Of a DNA stretch of 64,000 nucleotides, positions 8,436-17,000 are shown in pieces. The notes beneath the pieces are model-generated. The model made no database searches and was not told where the DNA came from. It saw nothing but the letters and a program-made list of their open reading frames with translations. This DNA comes from Candidatus Homeothermus arabinoxylanisolvens. GTDB taxonomy: Bacteria > Bacteroidota > Bacteroidia > Bacteroidales > Muribaculaceae. The DNA is taken from positions 17,956-81,955 of the forward strand of contig LUJO01000022.1 in the NCBI GenBank assembly GCA_001689405.1, written 5' to 3'. Within the stretch, counting starts at the first letter, position 1; the number at the start of each line of letters is the position of its first letter. A program made the position numbers and the translations under genes.

Positions 8436-10001
8436 CTATTGTATAAACATGAAGTAGATATACAACATCCCAGCAAACGCCAATAGAATCAATACAAGTG
8501 TAATTAGCGCCATAGCTCCTTGACGTACGGCTTGGCTGAACTGACGTCTGAAATCCAAATATCCGAGATGCCACTTATACCAACATGAAAAACGGCGTTT
8601 TTTAATACTACTTTTGCGTAAGAAAATACTATTATATCCACGTCTAAACCATGATTGTCTCTTACGCTTGAACCTGCGTCTTAATACAATGTTGTGATAT
8701 CCCTCAAAAATAGACAAACCTAGAATGACCAATCCTATAATAATAAGGATATTCGTCAAAAACTGTTGTTGGTCAAATTTTTCAAGGGAAACAGGTTTAA
8801 ACTCAACAACAGCTTGCGTGATTTTAATCATTGCGACCACCAAAGCGAGAACTCCAGTGGTCACAACCAAGAAATTGCGCTGTGCAAGTACATTATTGAC
8901 AAGAGTACGTCGACTTTGAGTCATATGGTCAACTTCGGCCTCCTGAGTTTCAAGAAAGTCCTTTGCCTTTTCAATACGGGCGTCGTCAACAAGGCCATTA
9001 TGCTCCATAACATTTATGTAAGAACGAGCATACAGTAAAATACCTTTTATATCAAAGGCATAGCTCTTGAATTCTTTACGCTTGGCCCTTGTCACAGGAG
9101 TCAGAAATGCATCAAGTTGATGGCGAAATATTCCTGTCATATCCACACGTCCATCGGCATGCTTGGCCGGATGAAGATTTGACGCCGGTAGATAAGTATC
9201 GTTAGCTTCATTATGATGATAATTGCAATGAAACAGATACTTAATATAATTCATCGCCGTTTTAAAAAGCCGATGAAGAGGCACATTCTGCGTATAGTCG
9301 TAGCAAGTGTCTTTCGCCGCATACTTGTCACGATATTTTTCAGGTGTTAGGTCTTTTAGCAACAATATGCCGTCACGGGTCAACATTACGTCAAATATAA
9401 AGACCGACAGCTTATTTTCACGGGTTCCGATAGCATTCATAGTTTCATAAAGTTGTTCCCAACTTGAAACCATTACCTTTCTCTTATCAGCCAATTCTGA
9501 CATATCAACCGCATTGCGAAAATAATCAGTATCATACTGTTTTTTTCTTTTACAAAGAGATTGCATACCTCTAATAAAAGATATTTCATCTTCATCAAAA
9601 GGGTTGTCAATATCTACAACATCTATGATAAGACGGCCGAATAGCAAACCATCGGTGGCCATGTATTTACTTAGCTCCTCATCGTCAGCGAGGCCATAAT
9701 TTGCCAAAAAAGTACTGTCAACCTTACCATCATTTATAGCTCCTGCAAAATAATAGCGGGAAGTACGGATATAATCATTGTCATTATCGTCACTTTTGCT
9801 GTCATCAACATTAACCAAAGATGTAGCTATGACATAACGACTGCTTTTGAAACCATCATAATCGGAAATGGATGCCGCATATTTATCTACATCCCCTAAA
9901 AGGCTCTTTCCGTCTACTAAATCAAGAGCCAAAGCACCGCGTATAGTGGGTACCCAGCCGAAACAGTCACACTCTGCTATAATCGACTCAAGAACCGCCA
10001 T
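8436..10001 (-). CDS. Unrecognised membrane protein with large soluble N-terminal region
   Basis: I do not recognise this 521-residue protein. Residues 1-370 look soluble and acidic (for example VDDSKSDDNDND near 65-76), with a charged helix that may be a coiled coil at about 340-370. Three hydrophobic helices follow at about 377-397, 413-433 and 496-518. The second and third are separated by a very basic loop (440-475, rich in Arg and Lys), which by the positive-inside rule would be cytoplasmic. Cys and His residues around 230-262 (CYDY, HCNYHH) could bind metal, but that is a guess. Codon use is more AT-rich than in neighbouring genes, suggesting acquisition. It lies 9 bp after a small membrane-protein gene, probably in one operon. 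Confidence 0.75.
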   Translation of the reverse strand: MAVLESIIAECDCFGWVPTIRGALALDLVDGKSLLGDVDKYAASISDYDGFKSSRYVIATSLVNVDDSKSDDNDNDYIRTSRYYFAGAINDGKVDSTFLANYGLADDEELSKYMATDGLLFGRLIIDVVDIDNPFDEDEISFIRGMQSLCKRKKQYDTDYFRNAVDMSELADKRKVMVSSWEQLYETMNAIGTRENKLSVFIFDVMLTRDGILLLKDLTPEKYRDKYAAKDTCYDYTQNVPLHRLFKTAMNYIKYLFHCNYHHNEANDTYLPASNLHPAKHADGRVDMTGIFRHQLDAFLTPVTRAKRKEFKSYAFDIKGILLYARSYINVMEHNGLVDDARIEKAKDFLETQEAEVDHMTQSRRTLVNNVLAQRNFLVVTTGVLALVVAMIKITQAVVEFKPVSLEKFDQQQFLTNILIIIGLVILGLSIFEGYHNIVLRRRFKRKRQSWFRRGYNSIFLRKSSIKKRRFSCWYKWHLGYLDFRRQFSQAVRQGAMALITLVLILLAFAGMLYIYFMFIQ

Positions 10002-10010
10002 GACGAGATA

Positions 10011-10220
10011 TTAGAAAGGTAAGATCAAAGACTGGTCAGCTTCTAATTTATCTTTCGTTTTATTATACACCACACCATGGCTGCGTAAAGCCACGTCAGT
10101 AGTGTTTCTATTGGATAGAATAGCACTTAAATTGATCAAATGCCTTACGAGCTTCCCGACAAGGAAAACGATCAAAATGCTTAAAGCTATAAGCGCTAAT
10201 ACCACGAAAAATAATTTCAT
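10011..10220 (-). CDS. Small single-helix membrane protein
   Basis: A 69-residue protein that starts with a strong hydrophobic helix (LFFVVLALIALSILIVFLVG) followed by a polar tail with NRNTTDVALRSHGVVYNK. I do not recognise the family. The frame extends upstream to 10283, but the likely promoter -7 element lies at 10272-10279, so the true start must be downstream. I chose the ATG at 10220 immediately before the helix; an ATG at 10250 is the alternative. It is 9 bp from the next gene, so the two probably function together at the membrane. Confidence 0.6.
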   Translation of the reverse strand: MKLFFVVLALIALSILIVFLVGKLVRHLINLSAILSNRNTTDVALRSHGVVYNKTKDKLEADQSLILPF

Positions 10221-10271
10221 ATTATTATCGGTTAGATTATACTTAATCATGCTTACACAGCATAAAACGCA

Positions 10272-10279
10272 CAAAGATA
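10272..10279 (-). promoter_or_regulatory. -7 promoter element for the two-gene membrane locus
   Basis: TATCTTTG on the minus strand matches TAnnTTTG. No clear TTTG box lies about 19 bp upstream. Transcription would start near 10265. Confidence 0.5.
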
Positions 10280-10372
10280 GCACTTTTATTGTTATTTACA
10301 TAACTATTTATAATATTTTCACTTTGTAACGGCAATATTTAGTTGGAGGAAGGAGGAGTGAAACCATGATAT

Positions 10373-10470
10373 AAGTGGCGGAAGGCGGCCGGGGGCTGCG
10401 GGGAAGTGGCGGGGGCTGCGGAGGTGATGGGGCCAATGGGAAACAGGGGGGACGGGGCATTGGGCGGGGG
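10373..10470 (+). repeat. G-rich tract with quadruplex potential and short direct repeat
   Basis: The plus strand is strongly G-rich. GGGGGCTGCGG occurs at 10391-10401 and again at 10411-10421. At 10446-10470 four G-runs (6, 4, 3 and 5 G) are separated by loops of 2, 4 and 1 bases, which fits the canonical G-quadruplex pattern. No coding gene is supported in 10284-10550. Confidence 0.6.
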
Positions 10471-10481
10471 ACGGAAAGAGA

Positions 10482-10516
10482 GCGAGGGGATGCGCCATTG
10501 CGGTGCATCCCCTCGC
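10482..10516 (-). terminator. Strong hairpin downstream of the SusCD locus
   Basis: GCGAGGGGATGC at 10482-10493 pairs perfectly with GCATCCCCTCGC at 10505-10516 (12-bp stem, 11-nt loop). It lies 34 bp past the stop of the last gene of the minus-strand SusCD locus. It lacks a T-run, so termination or 3'-end protection is inferred from position. Confidence 0.6.
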
Positions 10517-10550
10517 GAGTTATAAGGGAAGTATGAAGTTCTATATCCGT

Positions 10551-11480
10551 TTATTCCGGTCTCTTTATGGTTACGTTTGAGTACCAATCGTAAAGACCTT
10601 CGTATACAAAATCGGGGGCAGAATATATCGCCAAAGCAAGTCCATAGTAACGCGGATCAAATGTTATCTCAGACATGTCAGGACTAACAGGACAAACAAT
10701 ACTTCCTGCCGTTGCTATAGCTAACTTATTATTCCTGACAACAATACCGCAAGTCTTAAACGCAGCCTTGAAGTCACCAAAGTTAAACAATTCGTTGTCA
10801 GATGTTCCACTCATAAATGAGTTTAAAGGAATACTTACCGTACAAGACTGATCAACCTCATTATACTTAAACTTGAAAGGTATCCAACAAGCACCGCTCG
10901 GGCCAACTCCATAAGCATAAAGTTTCTTGCCATATTCATTGGTTCCCGGTTTAGGGGTCTCTATACTGATGGGAAGTTCAACCGGATTATTATCTGCATC
11001 ATAACCGGTCAGAATCCAAGTACCGCGCATGAGGTTGTAGGGCTGGTCATCTTCATCAATAAGGTTGACGGTAGTAGTACCGATAGAACCTACTGAAGCA
11101 CCTTCAACGTTCTTGATTGTTACAGTGAATGAACGAGGATCATTGATATCCCAGTCATCAATAGTCTCTATTTCAACTTGACCGACTTTTTCTGAAGCCG
11201 AGATATTGATAGTTTTTGAAGTTACGATGTAATGTACATTCTCCATAGCAGGACCTACACCGTTTTCAGCAACTTCAACAGTAACTTGTACCGGCCCGTT
11301 GGGGTTGCCGGTAACTTCGATAGGAACACCGAAAATGCCCATACTTTCGATGACATCCATCTGCGCCTCTTTCATGCTTACAGTAACGCCGGCAGCGGTA
11401 TTCCAATCGTTATCGTCACCAGAACATGCCGTAAGGCAGAGTGCTGCAAGACTTATGAGTAAGTATTTATATAGTTTCAT
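10551..11480 (-). CDS. Surface lipoprotein with Calx-beta-like domain, downstream of SusD
   Basis: A 309-residue predicted lipoprotein. The signal peptide ends in the lipobox LTAC with Cys19 followed by SGDDND, an acidic start typical of surface export in Bacteroidetes. Residues of about 30-145 resemble a Calx-beta or SusE-like immunoglobulin fold (VTVSMKEAQ, TVTIKNVEGASVG, then LIDEDDQP). The rest is a beta-rich domain I cannot place. Its position directly after susD suggests a glycan- or peptide-binding partner of the SusCD transporter (SusE/F-like role); no enzyme motif is visible. Confidence 0.75.
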   Translation of the reverse strand: MKLYKYLLISLAALCLTACSGDDNDWNTAAGVTVSMKEAQMDVIESMGIFGVPIEVTGNPNGPVQVTVEVAENGVGPAMENVHYIVTSKTINISASEKVGQVEIETIDDWDINDPRSFTVTIKNVEGASVGSIGTTTVNLIDEDDQPYNLMRGTWILTGYDADNNPVELPISIETPKPGTNEYGKKLYAYGVGPSGACWIPFKFKYNEVDQSCTVSIPLNSFMSGTSDNELFNFGDFKAAFKTCGIVVRNNKLAIATAGSIVCPVSPDMSEITFDPRYYGLALAIYSAPDFVYEGLYDWYSNVTIKRPE

Positions 11481-11507
11481 TGTATTTAATATTATGATTC
11501 GAGATTA

Positions 11508-13073
11508 TTAATCGCCATAACCGGGATTCTGCTGTCCTTTAAGCTGAGGGTTGATCTCCATCTCATCAGTCGGGATAGGCCATGTGTAACGGTAATCATT
11601 AGCAGTATAAACACATGACAGCGACAATGGAACGATGAAATCCTCAAGAGCGGGACTTAAAGGATAGTCACCATCGCGCTGGAAACCAAGTCCCCAACGG
11701 CGAAGATCGCTAAGACGGAAGCCTTCACCGATAAGCTCCTTACCGCGCTCCTCACGTATCTGATTGACAAGAGCGGTACCACTATAATTCTGGTCGGTCC
11801 AACCCTTTATACGGTTTTTGCGAAGTGTATTAAGAGCATTGTTGGCAGCAGTCTCACCACCGGCAGTGGCGGCAGAAGCCTCGGCAAGAATAAGGTACTG
11901 CTCGCTCAGACGGAAAGGCATAGGTATGGTCTTACGATAGTCGGTACCACTTATAATAGCAGCATTTCCGGGATACTTGAAGAATACGATACCTAAAGCA
12001 AGGTCTCCCTCGAAGTTAAGTTGCCAAATATTAAAGAAAGCGTCGAAACGAACATCATTTGCCTCAATAGCACCTTCAGGAGTTATAGTCCAGTCATAAG
12101 AGAACAGAACATCCATAGTTGGGATATAGGATGCTGTATTATCATCCTGATACGATATATATCCGTAAGCAGTAGAAGAGATAGCACTTGACTCTGTAGC
12201 ATCGACAAATGGCTTGAAAATAATCTCATTATTGTTGTTGTCAGTCCACATGTCAATATAATTATTGAGATTAGCAAGAGTATACAGGCCTGAATTAATC
12301 ACTTCGCTTGCCTTGGTGGCAGCAGTAGGATAATCTTTCGTAGCAAGAGCTATACGAGCCTGAAGCGCGCGTACGATATAAGTATTGATGTAGGGCGACT
12401 GCGGTTTTAAAGCAGAATTGCTTACCTGCTCAAAGGCCGCAAGACCATTGAATGCATCGGTCAAGTCATCATTGATGCGCTTCAAAGTTTCTGCAAATGT
12501 GCTACGGCCGGGATAGGTAGAAGAATCGCCGGTCGGCTCAAACTTAGTCACCAACTGTAGTCCGAGAGCGGGAGTGTCGGCCTTATCAGGAGTATAATCC
12601 TGACAGAAACGGTCCATCAGCCAATAGTAGTAATAACCACGGGCAAACTTGGCCTCGGCAATATAACGGTTCATATCAACAAGCTGATCCTCGTCAAAAC
12701 GGCCCTCTGTAGCAACAGCTGCCTCAGCAACACCAAGGAAGTAATTGACCGACTGAATACGAGAGTACATAGCCTGATAAATGGGAGTTATATCCTGCGA
12801 ACTGGGGGTCAAAAGACCGTTATTCAATTCTCCCGTACGGTTACCGGCAGTGGTAAGTCCGATGAATTGATCAGATTGTATATCGGAATCATACAGGTAA
12901 GCACCGCTGTTCATCGAACGAATACTGTTGTAGATACCGTTGCGGAAACGAGCGAAGTCGTTTACGCTCTGAAGCGCGTTCTGGTCATCAAGCGCTCCGA
13001 CCGGGGCCTTGTCCATGTCGCAGGATGTCAATAAGCCCAGCCCTAAGAAGATTGATAATAATATCTTTTTCAT
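11508..13073 (-). CDS. SusD/RagB family nutrient-binding outer-membrane lipoprotein
   Basis: A 521-residue SusD-like protein. The lipobox LLTSC puts the acylated Cys at residue 18. The N-terminal part includes QSVNDFARFRNGIYNSIRSM, and the TPR-like region contains YIAEAKFARGYYYYWLMDRF, a hallmark of the family. The C-terminus has IREERGKELIGEGFRLSDLRRW, also conserved. It forms the lid over the SusC barrel and delivers ligand. The gap to the upstream SusC reading frame is only 13 bp, so they form one operon. The ligand cannot be predicted because no hydrolase is encoded beside it. Confidence 0.93.
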   Translation of the reverse strand: MKKILLSIFLGLGLLTSCDMDKAPVGALDDQNALQSVNDFARFRNGIYNSIRSMNSGAYLYDSDIQSDQFIGLTTAGNRTGELNNGLLTPSSQDITPIYQAMYSRIQSVNYFLGVAEAAVATEGRFDEDQLVDMNRYIAEAKFARGYYYYWLMDRFCQDYTPDKADTPALGLQLVTKFEPTGDSSTYPGRSTFAETLKRINDDLTDAFNGLAAFEQVSNSALKPQSPYINTYIVRALQARIALATKDYPTAATKASEVINSGLYTLANLNNYIDMWTDNNNNEIIFKPFVDATESSAISSTAYGYISYQDDNTASYIPTMDVLFSYDWTITPEGAIEANDVRFDAFFNIWQLNFEGDLALGIVFFKYPGNAAIISGTDYRKTIPMPFRLSEQYLILAEASAATAGGETAANNALNTLRKNRIKGWTDQNYSGTALVNQIREERGKELIGEGFRLSDLRRWGLGFQRDGDYPLSPALEDFIVPLSLSCVYTANDYRYTWPIPTDEMEINPQLKGQQNPGYGD

Positions 13074-13086
13074 TGTGAGTTTTCTT

Positions 13087-16000
13087 TTAGAAAGTTACTT
13101 CAATACCAAATTCATATTGACGGGTATTGGGGTATGCATTCAGCACGAGGTTGCGCTCCGGCTCGGGGTCATAACCGGTGTAGCCGGTAAAGGTAAGGAG
13201 GTTACGGCCGGTGAAGTGGAATGCAACGTTGCTAAGCGCAATCTTGTTAAGGATAGCCTTGGGCAGATTGTACTGGAGAGTAAGGTTCTTAAGACGCATG
13301 TAAGAAGCATCCTCAACGAAACGGGAGTCAAACTGGATAGCCTCACCGTAAGCGGGGATATCGGTAACATCGCCGGGCTTCATCCACATGTTAAGCATCT
13401 CGGTGGTCTGGTTCATGCTAAGACCGTTGGCAGAGTTCTGAATAAATATAAGCTCGTTGTTAAGCATATACTTGTCGGCAGCCCAAGCCCAGTCGCAACG
13501 GAGCGAGAGGTCTTTCCAACGTACATCAATGCCCCAGCCGCCTGACCACGGAGCGTAGTAGGACTTGCCGAGAAGACGAGCGTCGCGCTCTTCATTGAAC
13601 TCTTTGGTAAGGTTACCGTCTATGTCAAGCCACATCTGCTTACCGTCACGGGGATCAACACCCATGAAGGGGACGTAGAAGAGTTCACCGTAGGGGTGAC
13701 CGACAGCAAGCTGCATACCGTAGTTGGCGAGAGTATATTCCTGCTTGCCGTTGAAGAGCTCTTTAATCTCATTCTTGTTGTAGTTGAAGTTGACGCGAGC
13801 ACCTACGTACCAGTCACGGTTCTTGAAGATATCGGCCTGAAGGTCAAAATCGATACCGGTGTTGGTCATAGAGCCGATATTGCCGTAACCGCTTGTGAAA
13901 CCGGTAGTGGCACTGTAAGGAATATCCATCAACATGTCGACAGTCTTCTTGTGATAGAAATCGACATCGAAGTTGAGATGATTGAACAGACCAAACTTAA
14001 GACCCAAATCGAGGGATTTAACTGTCTCCCAAGTAAGGTTATAGTTAGGAGCCTGCGAGATACCGAGAGTACCCTGTCCATTGTAGGGGTTAGAGCCACT
14101 ACCTACAAGACCGTAGTACATGTAGTTGTCAATCGATGAGTTACCTGTAGTACCGTAGCTGAACGACAGTTTGAGGTCATCGAGCCAATTAACGGGCTGG
14201 AGGAACGACTCGCCTTTGGCGTTCCACATCACACCGGCTGACCAAAAGTTGGCCCAACGGTGGTCGGGAGCGAACTTGGAGCTACCGTCGCGACGGAAAG
14301 TAGCGTCAACGAAGTATTTACCGTCATAGTCATAAGAAGCTGTAGCGAAGAAAGAATTGAAAACGCTCTCTTCGATGTGCTGAGAAATATCAGCCATCTT
14401 CACGGTAGTACCGTTGGTAAGAAGCAACTGACGAGGATCGGTCTGACCGTCGGTTTCAACACCAAACTGATTGGATTTAGTTATAATAGACTCCTGACCA
14501 AGCAGAGCGGATATATTGTGAATATCGTTCACCGAGAAGCGATACTCGGCAGTGTTGGTGTAAGTAAACGCATAGTATCGCTGGAATGACTGCTCGTTCC
14601 ATCCGGTAAGAGATGAAGCGGGAGCTTTATTACCCATAGGTGTTACGAAATCATCCTGAGGAACCTGTGCATAGTCCACACGATAGTCGAAAGCGTCAAC
14701 AGCCTGCTGTGCACGCAGTGTAAGGCCCTTTATAGGAGTAAGAGTCTCGTTCAAAGCCACATTAGCGGTAACTTTATTCTTGTAAAAGTTACGAGTGGAT
14801 GCAAGCCAGTGAGGATTGAACACACCCTTAATCCACATATAGTCGGCCTTGTCGCCCCAAATTATATTGTCATTCTCGTCAAAGTCATAATAACGAGCGG
14901 GCTGATAAGGGAACATCCAACGGGCAAACGCCATAGGCTGGTTCCAGTTATTGCGCATGCTCGATGCGTCAGAGAAGTAGTTTGACTCCCACTTCGAGTA
15001 ACCGAAGTTGCTGCTGAAGCCTACACGGAACCAATCATTGACTTTAGCTTCAAGATTGGCACGGAGTGAGGTACGGTTCATTCCTGACTGGGCAATGATA
15101 CCTTCCTGATCATAGTGGTTGAGAGATATATAGTAGCTCAATGTCTCGCTACCACCCTGAACGGCGGCCTCCACAGAATATGTGGGTGCATCGCTGTCAA
15201 ACATCTCCTTGCGCCAGTCGGTAGACACGCCATAATCGTCAACCAATGCGCGAATAGTGGGTGATACAGTATTTGTACCGGTAATCGAACCGATCATGTC
15301 GCGGAACTGGACGTACTGCTTGGCATTCATCATGTCGATTTTGTCGGGTACCATCTGCGAGAAACCGTAGTTGGCACGAACAGTGACACGGGCTTTCTGA
15401 CCGAATTTACCTTTCTTGGAGGTGATGACGATAACACCGTTGGCTGCACGAGAACCGTAGATGGCAACAGAAGCGGCATCCTTAAGGACGGTAACGCTCT
15501 CGATGTCGGTGGGGTTCATCGTGGTGAAGATGTTGGACGATACGGGAGCTCCGTCAAGGATAAACAACGGAGTGATACCGGCCTCGATAGAGTTGACACC
15601 ACGAATACGGATAGTCGAAGGAACTGCGGAAGGTTCACCCGACGAAGAGAAAATGTTAAGACCGGACACCTGACCCTGAAGAGCGTCAACGAAAGTCGCG
15701 GAGGGTGTATTTTCAAAAACTTCATCGCCGACGACTGAAACTGAGCCGACGAGAGAGCCGAGTTTTTTACCTGTACCGTAGCCGGTGACTACGACTTCGT
15801 CGAGGCGGTTGTCAGACACCTCAAGTTTCACGACCATACCGTTGGTGAGAGGCACGGTGACGGTCTTCATACCCACGTAAGACACTTTTACTTATTTGAC
15901 ACTGCCGGGGACGGTGATATGGAATTTACCGTCGATGTCGGTGGCCGTACCGCTACCGCCTCCGACGGGCACGACAGTCGCTCCAATAAGTGGCTCGTTG

Positions 16001-16098
16001 TCGGCCGCAGAAACTACCGTACCGCTGACCGTACGTGTCTGCGCTGACACGACGGCAACCATAAGTAGCCCACAAAGCATAAGAAATAACTTCTTCAT
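13087..16098 (-). pseudogene. SusC/RagA TonB-dependent receptor interrupted by an in-frame TAA
   Basis: A SusC-type barrel of 1003 codons, split by a stop. The first 68 codons (16098-15892) encode a signal peptide ending at AQ and the start of the carboxypeptidase-regulatory-like domain. A TAA at 15894-15892 follows. The same reading frame continues without a frameshift (VKVSYVGMKTV), through the TonB-box region DEVVVTGYGTGKK and the plug domain (IRIRGVNSI, PLFILDGAPV, SVAIYGSRAANGVIVITSKKG) to a barrel ending in EVTF. Homologues usually have Tyr at the TAA position, so one base change from TAT or TAC is the simplest explanation. The internal GTG at 15885 could restart translation but would lack a signal peptide. 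The barrel shows no other damage, so the mutation is recent, a sequencing error, or is read through. Confidence 0.8.
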
Positions 16099-16166
16099 AC
16101 TACAAAAATTGATAAAACTAAATAAAAATTAACCTAATAAAAAATGTTCGCACTTTGGCGATGTCG

Positions 16167-16174
16167 CAAAATTA
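16167..16174 (-). promoter_or_regulatory. Possible -7 element of the SusCD operon
   Basis: TAATTTTG on the minus strand matches TAnnTTTG about 70 bp upstream of the susC start. A -33 box is not obvious. The surrounding 16099-16330 is AT-rich and otherwise empty. Confidence 0.4.
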
Positions 16175-16332
16175 CTAATAAAGTTTAATAAAATGGCATA
16201 AAATCTAATTTATTTTCAAAAAAGGGTGTTTTTTGAGTGAAAAATGGCGCAATTTTATCATTTTGGCTAATTGTCGAGGGCTATTTTAACATTTTGATAT
16301 TTGGGTAGAGGGGGGAAGGGGGAGCAATAGGG

Positions 16333-16373
16333 CTAATAAGACCAATTGGACTAATTGGACTAATGACTAATGG
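16333..16373. repeat. Degenerate CTAAT/GGAC repeat tract, left copy
   Basis: The tract consists of variants of CTAATTGGAC and CTAATGA repeated about every 10 bp. A related tract lies at 16831-17000 beyond the small gene, and a fragment occurs near 23763-23785. Confidence 0.6.
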
Positions 16374-16446
16374 CTGTTGACTAAAGACCAACAGAACATG
16401 ATGAGAGGAAGAGGTGTTATATTTTTATCTATAATTTATTACGACT

Positions 16447-16683
16447 ATGAATGACAGATTAAGTTATGAGGAGAAGAAGGAGCTGCCCGACAGTGTATTC
16501 GGGTTGCCGGAACGACGTGAGTATCCGATGCCTGACGCTGCCCATGTGAGGGCGGCGGAGGCTTATTTCAGGTATTGTCCGGAGGATCTTAAGCCGAAAC
16601 TGGCACGGGCCATCATGGAGCGTGCCAAGGAGTACGGGGTGGATGTGGAGAGCCCCACGGTGAAGAGCTACGCCGAGAGCTGA
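16447..16683 (+). CDS. Small DUF6582-like protein
   Basis: A 78-residue charged protein. The sequence KELPDSVFGLPERREYPMPD followed by AAHVRAAEAYFRYC resembles the short DUF6582-type motif (Leu-Pro-Asp-Ser...Phe, then Tyr-Pro-x-x-Asp-Ala-Ala-His-Val-Arg) that I recall from phage and mobile-element proteins; this is from memory and unverified. The domain has no known enzymatic role. It sits alone on the plus strand between two related repeat tracts and upstream of a series of hairpins, with no operon partner. Confidence 0.65.
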   Translation: MNDRLSYEEKKELPDSVFGLPERREYPMPDAAHVRAAEAYFRYCPEDLKPKLARAIMERAKEYGVDVESPTVKSYAES

Positions 16684-16689
16684 CGGGCA

Positions 16690-16795
16690 GGAGTCTTTGC
16701 AGACTCCGCTGTAGCGGGGGCTCTGCTTTCCGGAGACTGCGCCGGCAGTTGGCCGGCTTGTCCCCGGCTAACGGGAGCATGCGACTTTCAGTCGC
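16690..16795. repeat. Cluster of short perfect hairpins after the small gene
   Basis: GGAGTCT at 16690-16696 pairs with AGACTCC at 16701-16707 around TTGC. GCGACT pairs with AGTCGC at 16781-16795 around a 3-nt loop. Between them are further GC-rich self-complementary stretches (GCCGGCAGTTGGCCGGC). The first hairpin could terminate the small gene just upstream. No gene lies in 16684-16994. Confidence 0.5.
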
Positions 16796-16830
16796 GGCAC
16801 GGATAGCGCACCCCTTGCGGAGGTTATAGG

Positions 16831-17000
16831 GCCTATTAGTCTAATTGGACCAATGACTACGGTGGCGGGCCATGCGGGACAAAGCCGGGCGCCGTGGTAC
16901 CGGCGCCCCTACCGGTGGGATGATAGGACCAATTAGACCAATTAGTCTAATGGGACTAATGACTAACCGGCTAATGACTAATAGGGCTAACCGGCTAATG
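16831..17000. repeat. Degenerate CTAAT/GGACCAAT repeat tract, right copies
   Basis: Two blocks, 16831-16860 and 16921-17000, are built from variants of GTCTAATTGGACCAATGACTA and CCGGCTAATGACTAA units, similar to the tract at 16333-16373. The second block runs into the end of the wzz gene. They look like an expanded, diverged simple repeat rather than a gene. Confidence 0.6.

Noticed and set aside
10308..10587. Pro-rich frames in the G-rich tract
   Set aside because: Low-complexity translation of a GC-rich non-coding tract overlapping the hairpin.
15881..15900. A frameshift as the cause of the split susC
   Set aside because: Codon by codon the frame before and after the TAA is the same, so only a stop codon is involved.
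16333..17000. A CRISPR array
   Set aside because: The repeats are short, variable and without spacers of constant length; no cas genes nearby.
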